A stretch of DNA of 64,000 nt from Synechococcus sp. C9 (GTDB lineage: Bacteria; Cyanobacteriota; Cyanobacteriia; Gloeomargaritales; Gloeomargaritaceae). Position 1 is the first letter of the stretch. Every line of letters begins with the position of its first letter. This document shows positions 25,324 to 32,823 of this stretch, one piece after another. Made by a program: the position numbers and the translations under genes. Location of the stretch: assembly GCF_022984075.1 (NCBI RefSeq), contig NZ_JALAAD010000002.1:22896-86895 (forward strand), read 5' to 3'. Under the pieces are notes generated by a model. That model saw only the letters and a list, made by a program, of their open reading frames with translations, did no database searches and was not told the origin of the DNA.

Positions 25324-25421
25324 GACTTTCCGTAATTCCACCTTCACCAACGCTAGAAATATCGATGTACTCAATCCATTCTGCCTTAAAGCTCTTGTCT
25401 ACTGTTGCAGGATTGATCTGT
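25324..25421 (-). pseudogene. Type I restriction specificity (HsdS-like) fragment
   Basis: Minus-strand frame VKQINPATVDKSFKAEWIEY then IDISSVGEGGITESR, the start of a target-recognition domain of HsdS/BcgI-type specificity proteins (the YIDISSV motif is typical). It is cut at both ends, by the MITE and by the IS605-type right end. Confidence 0.6.
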
Positions 25422-25573
25422 TTGACATACTCGCCTGTCCTAAAGGACAGGGATTCTTGACGCTTCGCAGACCGACGCTGGCAAGCCAGTCTGACTCAGT
25501 CTCCACGTCCGTTTTAGAGTCGGGCGTTCGCCTCTGGCGGCGCGGAGCGCTTTGCCCCATCCCGACTTGTTCT
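25422..25573 (-). ncRNA. TnpB-associated right end, omega-RNA-like
   Basis: On the minus strand: GAACAAGTCGGGATGGGGC, a 26-nt inserted palindromic block (relative to the solo copy at 14242), ACGGACGTGGAGACTGAG, GTCGGTCTGCGAAGCGTCAA, hairpin CCCTGTCC/GGACAGG, TTGACA boundary. It follows the tnpB fragment directly and fits the guide-RNA part of an IS605/IS1341 element; the guide would be read from the HsdS flank. Confidence 0.65.
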
Positions 25574-26088
25574 ATGTTCCGAGGAGTTCTCATCCCTGTC
25601 ATGGACGGCCCCGCATCCGTCACAAACCACAACACGGGTAGCCAGATCGAGCTTGCCCCAGTGCCAACCACACTTCGAGCAGGTTTGGCTTGTCGCTACC
25701 CAACGATCAATGACCCGTACTTCTCTGCCGTACTTGTTGCCTTTGGCATGGCACAAAGCACGAAACGCTGCCCACCCTTGCCGACTAATTGCCTTCGACA
25801 ATTTGCGGTTTTTCAACATCCTTCTCACATTGAGGTCTTCCAAACACACGACTTGGTTTTCGACCGCGAGCTTGGTTGAGACCTTGTGCAGGAAGTCTAA
25901 CCGCATGTCGGCAATGCGAGCGTGCAGCTTGGCAATCCTGAACCGGGTTCGCTCCCACCGCTTGGACCCCTTCACCCGCCTAGCCAGTTGCTTCTGCAAC
26001 CGGGCTATGCGCTGGTACAAAGGCTCGTAGTTAGGGCTGTGGTACTTAACTCCGTTGCTCGCAACAGCAAAGGTTTTAATACCCATGT
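25514..26088 (-). pseudogene. tnpB: TnpB, N-terminal half missing
   Basis: The frame begins at RuvC-I (DMGIKTFAVASNGVKYHS) and contains VVCLEDLNVRRM, the zinc ribbon CSKCGWHWGKLD...CDGCGA and RuvC-III HDRDENS, ending within the right-end RNA region. The N-terminal ~175 residues are replaced by a transposon end (TGTCAG...GCGAC) at 26086-26110. About 75% similar to the copy at 15956. A chimeric start (MGQPVALISKT) exists upstream but is not native. Confidence 0.8.
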
Positions 26089-26142
26089 CAGTTTTGGAAA
26101 TTAATGCGACAGGTTGCCCCATCCGGCTTCGATTTCAGTAGG

Positions 26143-26245
26143 TATAGCTAAACATACAAAGGTTGACATGATATGGGTCGCAGGGCGTAGCCCCACATTG
26201 GTTTCCCAGAATCTTAAGGCGACAACCTTAACCTACCTAGCTATA
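26143..26245 (+). pseudogene. IS5-family transposase fragment
   Basis: 103 bp nearly identical to 49778-49880 inside the IS5-family copies (KHTKVDMIWVAGRSPTL coding part). No inverted repeat end is attached. Confidence 0.85.
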
Positions 26246-26344
26246 TCTTCCGAAATAAATGCGACAAAACTCAAACTGGATGCCCTTCATACCAACCTAT
26301 CCTTCACCTCTGTCGCTTTTATTTCTGCAATGTCGCTTCTATTT

Positions 26345-26525
26345 CTGGAAATGACACCACCATTGCCAGCGGTATTAAAAGCTATGATGCTATTGCGAAT
26401 TGTGCCGCCATTATTAGTCCAAATCCCCCCGCCACTGAAACTAGCCGTATTGCCCGACACGGTGGCGTTGGTGAGGGTGACATCATTATCAGAGTAAATC
26501 CCTCCGCCAAAGCTACCAGCCGTTA
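26345..26525 (-). pseudogene. Fragment of a right-handed beta-helix surface protein
   Basis: The minus-strand frame reads GGGIYSDNDVTLTNATVSGN then TASFSGGGIWTNNGGTIRNS, the GGGI/TNATVSGNTAS repeats typical of cyanobacterial parallel beta-helix exoproteins. It has no start, no stop and no domain ends, and is flanked by a TAGGATTGCTATA miniature-element terminus (26513-26527). Confidence 0.65.
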
Positions 26526-26544
26526 GGATTGCTATAGCACTACC

Positions 26545-27513
26545 CTAGGGGCAATCATGCTCAAACTCACTGAGTTCTTTGGCAAAAAATTGCACCAATT
26601 CGTGACAATGTTTTTCCACATTTTTCCAGTCTTGCCAGTAGGGAATAAGTTGTTTATAGGTTGACAAATCTGTACTATCCAAATCAAAAGGTAATGGCTG
26701 GGCAAGCTGACGTAATAATTGCTGTAAAACTGATTGATGATTCGGCTGTGGATAGTATTCATCAAGTTGTTGTAATGCTAGATAACTTTGGTGTGTTCCC
26801 AATAGATTCGCCAGAGCAACCGTATCCAGATAATCCCGCGTCGCATTACGGCGGATGACCAAAAAGCTCTTGATACGCAACATTTCCGGTAGGGTTGGCA
26901 CCCTAACCATACCCCCTGGCGTGTCCATGACTTGGGTTTCTAAAGGTCGGGAACGTATTAATTGTCGAATGCCTGTTTCAATGCCATCCAAAGAACCGAG
27001 GATGAGAACGGGTCGCCTGCATCGTGCGGTCTGCCATCCCGATACACTTTCCAAATCGCTGAGAACTTCATCAAAAATACTCTGCAAATTAGGGAGAATA
27101 TGGTCAGTATCAAAAGAGATACGATGCTGGGCATACAGAGCACTTGCTGTACCACCTACTAGAACTGCATCGGGAAGAACACCTTGCAAGCGAGAAGCCA
27201 CTGATAATAAGTCTTCCCAAGTAAAGTCGGTCATTGTTAAATGTAAAATGGTAGCTAACCAATTCCATTCTAATTCAGGTGGTTTTCCACGGGGTTCCCC
27301 CTCAAGAACTCGCTCAAAAAAACGATAGGATTGTTCACTTTCACTAGGATAATTGCGAATGACCTGCTTCAGTTTATTACGAACCATTGCTTGGGATTGC
27401 AGTGCCCGTAATAATTCTATCCAATCACTTAAAGAACCCCGACTAATCACATCATCTATAGCCGCCAAACACCATCTATTTTTTTCGTTTAATTCTAAAT
27501 GTCTGTGCTTCAT
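26545..27513 (-). CDS. AbiEii-like nucleotidyltransferase fused to its upstream partner
   Basis: 322 residues from ATG 27513. Residues about 1-90 (LAAIDDVISRGSLSDWIELL, NYPSESEQSYRFFERVLEG) look like the small protein normally encoded just before this nucleotidyltransferase; residues about 94-322 start MTDFTWEDLLSVASRLQGVL and contain VGGTASALYAQHRISFDTDH (G-G and D-x-D of the NTase fold) and MLRIKSFLVIRRNATRDYLD. AbiEii proteins are toxin-type nucleotidyltransferases. The in-frame ATG at 27234 may be the original toxin start; loss of an intervening stop would have created the fusion. The open frame extends upstream to 27804 into transposon-end sequence, which is not native. Confidence 0.65.
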   Translation of the reverse strand: MKHRHLELNEKNRWCLAAIDDVISRGSLSDWIELLRALQSQAMVRNKLKQVIRNYPSESEQSYRFFERVLEGEPRGKPPELEWNWLATILHLTMTDFTWEDLLSVASRLQGVLPDAVLVGGTASALYAQHRISFDTDHILPNLQSIFDEVLSDLESVSGWQTARCRRPVLILGSLDGIETGIRQLIRSRPLETQVMDTPGGMVRVPTLPEMLRIKSFLVIRRNATRDYLDTVALANLLGTHQSYLALQQLDEYYPQPNHQSVLQQLLRQLAQPLPFDLDSTDLSTYKQLIPYWQDWKNVEKHCHELVQFFAKELSEFEHDCP

Positions 27514-27926
27514 CCAACTGTACCCAGAATTATTTTGATTCCTGAGAAAATCTAGGTATTTACTAGTGCGATTAATATCATTGTAGCATACAGCCTGTTC
27601 ACAAATTAAAGGATACAAAAAATTGTGTTTCCAAGGCTTGACCTCCATTGTCATTTGCGGAAATAAATGCGACTTTGCAGAAATAAATGAGACACCAAGG
27701 GCTAGAACTTCGGTATTATCGGCAGAAACACTTGCGAGCGTTGCATTTATTTCAAGTAAATAGGCGATGGAGTCGCACTTATTTCTGCTCCGCAGTGCTA
27801 CCACCCTAGAGCAACCGATAGTGCCGTCGCATTAATTTTTGAAACTGACAGTGGTTTATCAAATCGAACCCGCCGCACTGTCCCTGCTACGCACCTTCGG
27901 TACCCGCTCTGAAAGACCTATACAAC

Positions 27927-28098
27927 GGTGATGGCTCTCTATTGGTGTCTAGGAAAAGGTTACCTGTGATGTTCTAGGAAAGGGCAAGTAACAGAGAACT
28001 GTTCCAATAGTCTTTCCTAGACATGAAGTATGGTTAACTAGCGATGAGCAAGGGTGATGGTTCTTGATTAGTGTCTAGGAAAAGGCTATCTGCGGTGT
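27927..28098 (+). repeat. Pair of 46-bp direct repeats
   Basis: 27927-27972 and 28053-28098 match at about 36 of 46 positions (shared core GTGTCTAGGAAAAGG). Between them is a third AGGAAAGG-containing segment. It sits in otherwise non-coding DNA between the element right end and the TnpA scrap. Confidence 0.55.
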
Positions 28099-28136
28099 AT
28101 AGAGTAATTGCTATTTGCAGAAATAGATGAGACACC

Positions 28137-28311
28137 AAGGGCTATCACGGTATTTTTATAGTCGCAGGATTAGAGGTGAGTTCAAGGAGTACCTCGACAA
28201 AATTGACTGGAAAGATGCTTTGTGGAATGAGTCGTACTTCATCACTTCATGCGGAGGCGTGACAGTTTCGGTGTTGCGTCAGTATATTGAGAACCAAAAC
28301 ATCCCCGCCTC
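28137..28311 (+). pseudogene. C-terminal fragment of IS200-type TnpA
   Basis: The frame FYSRRIRGEFKEYLDKIDWK, then WNESYFITSCGGVTVSVLRQ and YIENQN, is the C-terminus of Y1 transposases including the catalytic Tyr region. The N-terminal HUH half is absent. It abuts a GAAATAGATGAGAC transposon-end motif at 28113. Confidence 0.75.
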
Positions 28312-28385
28312 TCATCCCGACTCTGACCCTGCGGGTACAGGGCGGGGCTTCTCGGCGGTCTAGCTAATTCAAGGGAAGAAAAACT

Positions 28386-28994
28386 ATGACTGCTGCTGTG
28401 TCTTCTCAGCCAATGACGTTTGCCGAGTTCTTAGCGTGGAAGCCCAACAGACGCTACGAACTACACAACGGAGTTGCGGTTGAGCTACAACCCACCGGGA
28501 AACATGATGAAATCAGTGGTTTTCTTGCCAGCGAATTAGCATTAGAAATCCGCAGGTGCAACCTCCCTTATTTTCTAGGTCGGGACACCTTAATCAAAGC
28601 ACCGGAAGGGGATAGCGCCTACGCTCCTGATGGAGTGGTGATTGACCGTACCGCCTTGGCGCGGGAACCCCTGTGGCAGAAATCCTCGACGCTCATCCAC
28701 GGCACCTCCATTCCTCTTGTCATTGAAATCACCAGCAACAACTGGCGAGATGACTACTGGCATAAACTCAGTGACTACGAGACGTTAGGCATTGCCGAAT
28801 ACTGGATTGTTGACTACCAAGCGTTGGGGGGTCGTCGGTACATTGGTGAGCCGAAAGTCCCCACAATTTCGGTTTTTCAATTGGTCAATGAAGAATATCA
28901 AACGCAATTATTTCGGGGTCATGACCGGATTCGCTCTAAAGTTTTCCCGGAATTAAACCTCACGGCAGAGCAGGTTTTTCAAGCTGGAGCCTAG
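28386..28994 (+). CDS. Uma2-family endonuclease
   Basis: 202 residues. MTFAEFLAWKPNRRYELHNG, FLGRDTLIKAPEGDSAYAPD-GVVID, PLVIEITSNNWRDDYWHKLS, DYETLGIAEYWIVDY form a complete Uma2/PD-(D/E)xK core with D...E-x-T. The first ATG is preceded by GGGAAGAAAA. It lies head to tail with another Uma2 gene; between them (28995-29103) is a short in-frame scrap GVFDIDDDFKALIDQLLHTV that looks like the tail of another small gene. Confidence 0.85.
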   Translation: MTAAVSSQPMTFAEFLAWKPNRRYELHNGVAVELQPTGKHDEISGFLASELALEIRRCNLPYFLGRDTLIKAPEGDSAYAPDGVVIDRTALAREPLWQKSSTLIHGTSIPLVIEITSNNWRDDYWHKLSDYETLGIAEYWIVDYQALGGRRYIGEPKVPTISVFQLVNEEYQTQLFRGHDRIRSKVFPELNLTAEQVFQAGA

Positions 28995-29103
28995 CACGGT
29001 CAAGGCACTTCCGTCCGCATCAACCCAAGGGGTGTTTGATATTGATGATGACTTCAAGGCTTTGATTGACCAACTACTCCATACTGTTGCCTAAGGAGAT
29101 GCG

Positions 29104-29745
29104 ATGACTACGACACTTACCCTACGCAAAACCTACACCCTAGAGGAATACTTTGCCCTGGAAGCTGAATCAGAACGCACCGGGGGCATCCGCCGTGAAT
29201 TTTACAATGGAGTAATTATCGAAATGACTGGAGGAACACCCGTTCACAGCCAACTAATTACCAGTATTAATGCCCTACTTTGGTTCAAACTCAGGGGCAC
29301 GGGTTTCTCGGTCTTTTTTCCTGATCTCAGGCTTTACATACCGGCTTTTGAGCAGTATGTCTATCCCGATGGCATGGTGATCCAAAATCCGATACAGCTC
29401 AAAGAAGGGCGCAAAGATACGGTTATCAATCCCATCTTGATTATGGAAGTGCTGTCTCCTGCTACAGAAAGCTACGACCGGGGGGCGAAGTTTGCGGCTT
29501 ATCGCTCTATCCCGACTTTACAGGAGTATTTACTGGTTGACCAATCCCAACTTCGGGTAGAGCACTATCGCCGCCAGGGGAATGTCGAGTGGATATTTAG
29601 GGACTATCACGCCCTGGATGACACGGTTGCACTGCCATCTCTGAATGTCACCTTTTCCCTGGCAGACATTTATAGTGGGATTGAGTTAGAGCCGGTTCCT
29701 AATATCACCCAACCCCTGCATGACCCTGCGCCTGCTGATGAGTAG
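29104..29745 (+). CDS. Uma2-family endonuclease
   Basis: 213 residues: RREFYNGVIIEMTGGTPVHS, PDLRLYIPAFEQYVYPDGMV, NPILIMEVLSPATESYDRGA-KFAAYR, LQEYLLVDQS. All conserved Uma2 blocks are present. AAGGAG is 5 nt from the ATG. It is more similar in layout to the copy at 22268 than to its neighbour at 28386, suggesting independent acquisitions. Confidence 0.88.
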   Translation: MTTTLTLRKTYTLEEYFALEAESERTGGIRREFYNGVIIEMTGGTPVHSQLITSINALLWFKLRGTGFSVFFPDLRLYIPAFEQYVYPDGMVIQNPIQLKEGRKDTVINPILIMEVLSPATESYDRGAKFAAYRSIPTLQEYLLVDQSQLRVEHYRRQGNVEWIFRDYHALDDTVALPSLNVTFSLADIYSGIELEPVPNITQPLHDPAPADE

Positions 29746-29777
29746 AAATCCTCAACCTTGTGAATAAGAGGCGGTTT

Positions 29778-30428
29778 CTATTCCCTGGTGAGCCAGCCTT
29801 CGAGCAACTCTTGCATCAGCGTGGAAAAGTCACCCCCGTCCTGTGCCAACAAGCGCATTTTGACCCGCCGGTAGGTCTCCTTGCGGATGTAAGCCGTCAC
29901 TTGCTCATAAGCCGGGTCAGAACGTTTCCCCCTTTTCGCTCTCCCGCCACCCGGTACATCCGAGTTGTCAGCTACCCGATAAACCGGACTTTCATCTTTT
30001 TGCGTACTCGCCTTGTTCCACTTTTGAGTTTCCATACTGTCAGATATTTGCGTATCTGAACTTTCAGAAGGTTGACTACTCCCGTTGTCAGATGTTTGCA
30101 ATGTTGAACTTTTGCGTATTTGCTCTTTCACCCCATCAGATATTTGCATATCTGAACGTTCAGCAGGTTGACTACTTGCATTGTCATCTGTCTGCAATGT
30201 CGGACTTGTGTATATTTGCGTTTTCACCCCATCAGATGTTTGCGTACTCGAATGTTCGTCATGCCGTATATCTGGACTTTTGCCCTTTCGCCTACTCGCC
30301 TTGCTGTATTGTTGCGTTGTCGCACCTTTGGATGTTTGAGTTGGTGCATCTTCAACAGGGGCAATGTCTCCATCTCCTGGAGATTGTGGATGCTCTGAGG
30401 TCTCAAACAGTTTCCCAAACCGGCTCAT
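29778..30428 (-). CDS. ParA partner with repetitive linker, cassette 2
   Basis: 216 residues. The N-terminus MSRFGKLFETSEHPQ is followed by a long polar linker of 16-residue repeats (SSTQTSDGVKTQI, MQISDGVKEQIRKSSTLQTS; about 40-145), then a C-terminal module PAYEQVTAYIRKETYRRVKM then LLAQDGGDFSTLMQELLEGW resembling a ribbon-helix-helix DNA-binding protein. Its start overlaps the parA2 stop by 4 bp. The architecture copies that of cassette 1 although the linker sequences are unrelated, and the DNA of the linker again carries motifs also found upstream of its parA. Role as centromere-binding protein inferred. Confidence 0.75.
   Translation of the reverse strand: MSRFGKLFETSEHPQSPGDGDIAPVEDAPTQTSKGATTQQYSKASRRKGKSPDIRHDEHSSTQTSDGVKTQIYTSPTLQTDDNASSQPAERSDMQISDGVKEQIRKSSTLQTSDNGSSQPSESSDTQISDSMETQKWNKASTQKDESPVYRVADNSDVPGGGRAKRGKRSDPAYEQVTAYIRKETYRRVKMRLLAQDGGDFSTLMQELLEGWLTRE
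29993..30300 (-). repeat. Intragenic 48-bp iterons (half-period 24 bp) in the parA2 partner gene
   Basis: CA(G/T)(A/C)T(A/G/T)TTTGC-type units start at 29993, 30041, 30089, 30137, 30185 and 30233 (exactly 48 nt apart), with a degenerate unit at 30281. Each carries ATTTGCGTA(T/C)(C/T)TG-like cores, and half-units lie 24 nt on. ATATTTGCGTAT (30044-30055) and TGAACTTTTGCGTA (30104-30117) recur exactly upstream of parA2. Confidence 0.8.
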
Positions 30429-31018
30429 AGGTTAATCTCCTTCATCAGTTGTTGATAGTCCCACCAGGCGTTGATGGCATTCCCATCCGCCACGTCGCAT
30501 ACCAGACAGCCCTCTAATCCCGCCTTCTGAAAGGCAACGTAGCGGCGGATGACTTGTTCAAAAACTGGTATTTTTTGTCTTTTGAGGGTTTGCTGGGCTT
30601 CGGCTCCCGCTTGGCTGGGATAGGGGGGCACCACCGTCAGCAAGACTTTGTAGCGTTCCGTCGCCAGTTGTCGCAGGGTGGTGATGGTCATCAGCAGGGC
30701 ATCCAGAGCCAAGGCATCGGGGGTGGTTGGCAGAATCAACAGGTCGCATCCTTCGCTCAGGTCTTTTAATTCTTCCATTGAGGGACGTGCCGGGGTATCA
30801 ATCACAATATATTCGTGTTCGCGCATTCGTTTGGGAGCTTGATTCTCCGTCACGACCAAGAAGGGGAGTTGTCCCCGTTGCGCCCAACGCAGGGCGGAAC
30901 GGTTTGGGTCCCCATCCACAAGCAAGGTTTTGCCGCGCCGATGCAGTAGCCCCGCCAGGTGGATGGCTGTGGTGGTCTTGCCGACGCCACCCTTGAAACC
31001 CGCTAGCGTGATAATCAT
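30425..31018 (-). CDS. parA: ParA-family partition ATPase, cassette 2
   Basis: 197 residues, type Ib ParA. Walker A KGGVGKTT (residues 9-16), LLVDGDPNRSALRW and YIVIDTPARPSMEEL. About half identical to the ParA at 495. It forms a two-gene operon with the partner (4-bp overlap). The upstream 80 bp contain the motif block shared with the partner-gene iterons and with the orphan at 2290. Two ParA systems in one window may mark a fused replicon or two plasmid lineages. Confidence 0.9.
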   Translation of the reverse strand: MIITLAGFKGGVGKTTTAIHLAGLLHRRGKTLLVDGDPNRSALRWAQRGQLPFLVVTENQAPKRMREHEYIVIDTPARPSMEELKDLSEGCDLLILPTTPDALALDALLMTITTLRQLATERYKVLLTVVPPYPSQAGAEAQQTLKRQKIPVFEQVIRRYVAFQKAGLEGCLVCDVADGNAINAWWDYQQLMKEINL

Positions 31019-31033
31019 GCCGTTATGTTACCA

Positions 31034-31110
31034 AATATTTGCGTATGGAAAAACTCAGCATGATGAGTACCTGAACTTTTGCGTACTCGTTAACTGTTCT
31101 AGTGTGGGCA
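31034..31110 (-). promoter_or_regulatory. parA2 upstream motif block (putative centromere/operator)
   Basis: It contains ATATTTGCGTAT (31035-31046) and TGAACTTTTGCGTACTCG (31072-31089), both matching units inside the partner gene, 40 nt between the GCGTA cores. 31076-31097 is identical to 2327-2348. On the gene strand the GAGTAC...GTACTC segment forms an interrupted inverted repeat. Binding by the partner protein is inferred. Confidence 0.55.
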
Positions 31111-31160
31111 GACCGGTAGTGGGGTAGGAGACTCTTGTTGTTAGAGATAATGGTGGTCAG

Positions 31161-31565
31161 CTACTTGAACTCAATCGTCTTCAAGAACTCATCTGGGCTA
31201 ATCACTACCACTTCACGGAATGGATGCAATACCAGCAAGTCCTGATCGCCACTGATGATGGACTGGGCTTGCCCATTCAACCCTAACTCCAAATCATCTT
31301 TCGGGTCACGACATTCTTGCACCTTTTCGGTTATTTCGACCAAAACGGCTCGCTCTATTGAAGCTTCTAAAAATTCCTCCCGCTCTTCCGTAGTTAAATA
31401 CCGATTAAGTCTTTTGCGCCCAAGAACTTCATCCAACTCCTCCAATAGGTCAAGTGATAGTAATACTTCTCCATTCGCTAGAGCATATCGAAATGCTTGA
31501 GCAGGTTTGCTGTTCTCCAACAAAAGCGCACTGATCAGCACATTTGTATCAAAAACGCAGCGCAC
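31161..31565 (-). CDS. PIN-domain toxin (VapC-like, putative toxin component PIN family)
   Basis: 134 residues: MRCVFDTNVLISALLLENSK (first Asp), LEELDEVLGRKRLNRYL (Glu), CRDPKDDLELGLNGQAQSII and SGDQDLLVL (C-terminal Asp residues). The acidic PIN quartet is complete, so a ribonuclease toxin is expected. The gene immediately upstream (31567-31794) encodes the likely antitoxin, 1 bp away. Confidence 0.85.
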   Translation of the reverse strand: MRCVFDTNVLISALLLENSKPAQAFRYALANGEVLLSLDLLEELDEVLGRKRLNRYLTTEEREEFLEASIERAVLVEITEKVQECRDPKDDLELGLNGQAQSIISGDQDLLVLHPFREVVVISPDEFLKTIEFK

Positions 31566-31566
31566 T

Positions 31567-31794
31567 TCATTCTTGATCTAGAATTGAGTGCAAGATTTCT
31601 GGGGTTAACCCTCGTGCTTGAGCATTTCGACTAATGTCACTCATCACTTCTTCCAGAAGTCTTTTGCGTCGCGTTACATCCCCAAGTTTGAGGCTGAGTA
31701 ATGCTTCTAATTTGCGACGTTCCTCTTCAGATGCCGCCTCAAAAATACGGGCGACCTCAGCATTAACGCGAATTGTGATCGTCTTGGTTTCCAT
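31567..31794 (-). CDS. Antitoxin partner of the PIN toxin
   Basis: 75 residues, METKTITIRVNAEVARIFEA followed by charged helices (ASEEERRKLEALLSLKL); N-terminal beta strand plus helix as in ribbon-helix-helix antitoxins. It directly precedes the PIN toxin on the same strand. Intact length. Confidence 0.7.
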   Translation of the reverse strand: METKTITIRVNAEVARIFEAASEEERRKLEALLSLKLGDVTRRKRLLEEVMSDISRNAQARGLTPEILHSILDQE

Positions 31795-31808
31795 AGCTGT
31801 TATTTAGT

Positions 31809-31900
31809 CGGTTCACCCCCACGGGTGTGGAGACAACGCTCAGAGCCATAGCAGGCCTTTCATGGTAGCATCGGTTCACCCCCACGGGTGAGGAATTGGA
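31809..31900. CRISPR. Relic subtype I-E-like mini array (two repeats, one spacer)
   Basis: CGGTTCACCCCCACGGGTG occurs at 31809-31827 and 31872-31890, each followed by (T/A)GGA and then diverging. The core resembles I-E repeats (the CGGTTCA-CCCCCACG hairpin type), and the 63-nt period is close to the usual 61. No second spacer, leader or I-E cas gene is in the window, so it is probably a dead remnant. Confidence 0.6.
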
Positions 31901-32035
31901 ACCAACTAAGCATTGGTAGTGATTCTAGTCTAATGCTAAAATATGTTTCCATTCAATCCACAACAAAAGTTAATCTTCTATTCACTTTTCAAGGCACCTC
32001 GACTCAATCTACTAAGATATACAAATTTAGACCCT

Positions 32036-32698
32036 ATGAATGAACTTGTACTAAGTGGACGTTATGAAATTGTGAAGCCTCTTGGAGGCGGGGGATTTGG
32101 ACAAACTTACCTTGCAAAGGATCGCTATCTGCCTGAGCAACCCCTTTGTGTCGTCAAGCAACTCAAGCCCCGCTCGAATGATCCTCGAATACTTGAAGTA
32201 GCAAAACAATTGTTTGAACGAGAAGCAAAAATGCTTTATATTTTGGGGGATCGCTGTGATGCTATTCCTCGCTTGTTGGCTCACTTTGATGAAGGTGGCG
32301 AGTTTTATTTAGTGCAAGAATACATTCAGGGTAGAACCTTGGACAGCATCATCCTCCCAGGCGAACGGTTCTCGGAAAGCAAAGTCATGGAACTTTTAGG
32401 AAAAATTTTAGAGCCTTTGTCAGTGGTACATCAAGCCCGGGTAATTCACCGTGACATCAAACCAGCAAATCTAATTTGGCGCAATTGTGACAGTAAAATT
32501 GTGTTGATTGATTTTGGCGCAGTGAAGGCATTGCGGGCAGTGGACAGTGACTGTCCCGACACGACTGCACTTACTGTAGCGGTTGGTTCTCCAGGCTATA
32601 TGCCAAGCGAACAACTAGCCGGTTACCCACAACTAAGTAGCGACATTTACGCCGTTGGTACAATCTGCGTTCAAGCATTGAGAATTTCAAGTAAATAA
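32036..32698 (+). pseudogene. Serine/threonine protein kinase, 3'-truncated
   Basis: From MNELVLSGRYEIVKPLGGGG: the glycine loop GGGGFGQTYLAKD, VVKQL (catalytic Lys), VIHRDIKPANLIW (HRD loop), VLIDFGAVKA (DFG) and GSPGYMPSEQ (activation segment) are all present, then the frame ends soon after SSDIYAVGTICVQAL. The C-lobe beyond helix F and any regulatory region are lost; the break lies at the GGTACC miniature element (32704). Probably inactive. The longer open frame upstream (from 31943) is not native. Confidence 0.8.
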
Positions 32699-32703
32699 TG
32701 ATG

Positions 32704-32823
32704 GGTACCTCTACATAATTCATGATTATTGAGAATGACCCCTGTGTTATTGATAATTACCAACGAGAGAATGGGGCTTCCGAGCCTGCCGTGTAAGTAC
32801 AAAAATCAATAAGTAGAGGTACC
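32704..32823. mobile_element. 120-bp MITE with GGTACCTCTA termini
   Basis: It begins GGTACCTCTACATAATTC and ends AATAAGTAGAGGTACC, inverted terminal repeats of about 10 bp. A second right-type terminus (AATAAATAGAGGTACC) ends at 33100, so either the element is 397 bp with an internal end or two insertions are nested. It sits at the 3' breakpoint of the kinase gene. A degenerate copy is at 300-366. Confidence 0.65.

Larger units (their letters stand above)
26086..27850. mobile_element. Putative element with TGTCAG...CTGACA ends and repeated GTCGC-TTATTTC motifs
   Basis: Left end TGTCAGTTTTGGAAATTAAT-GCGAC (26086-26110) and right end GTCGCATTAATTTTTGAAAC-TGACA (27826-27850) are inverted repeats (about 22 of 25). 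Inside, GAAATAAATGCGAC-like motifs recur at 26256, 26308(rc), 26329(rc), 27657, 27677, 27741(rc) and 27770(rc); another is at 28113. Multiple transposase-site-like repeats next to TGT/ACA termini are typical of Mu/Tn7/Tn5053-type elements. No transposase is present and no target duplication is visible, so it is a relic or a mosaic of nested relics. It contains an IS5 fragment, a beta-helix gene fragment and the AbiEii-like gene. Confidence 0.45.

Noticed and set aside
27514..27804. N-terminal extension of the AbiEii-like frame
   Set aside because: The extension is translated transposon-end repeats (GAAATAAATGCGAC motifs), not protein-like, so the start was placed at 27513.
31943..32035. Upstream extension of the kinase frame
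   Set aside because: The sequence before MNELVLSGRYEIV is not conserved kinase sequence; the ATG at 32036 starts the family N-terminus.
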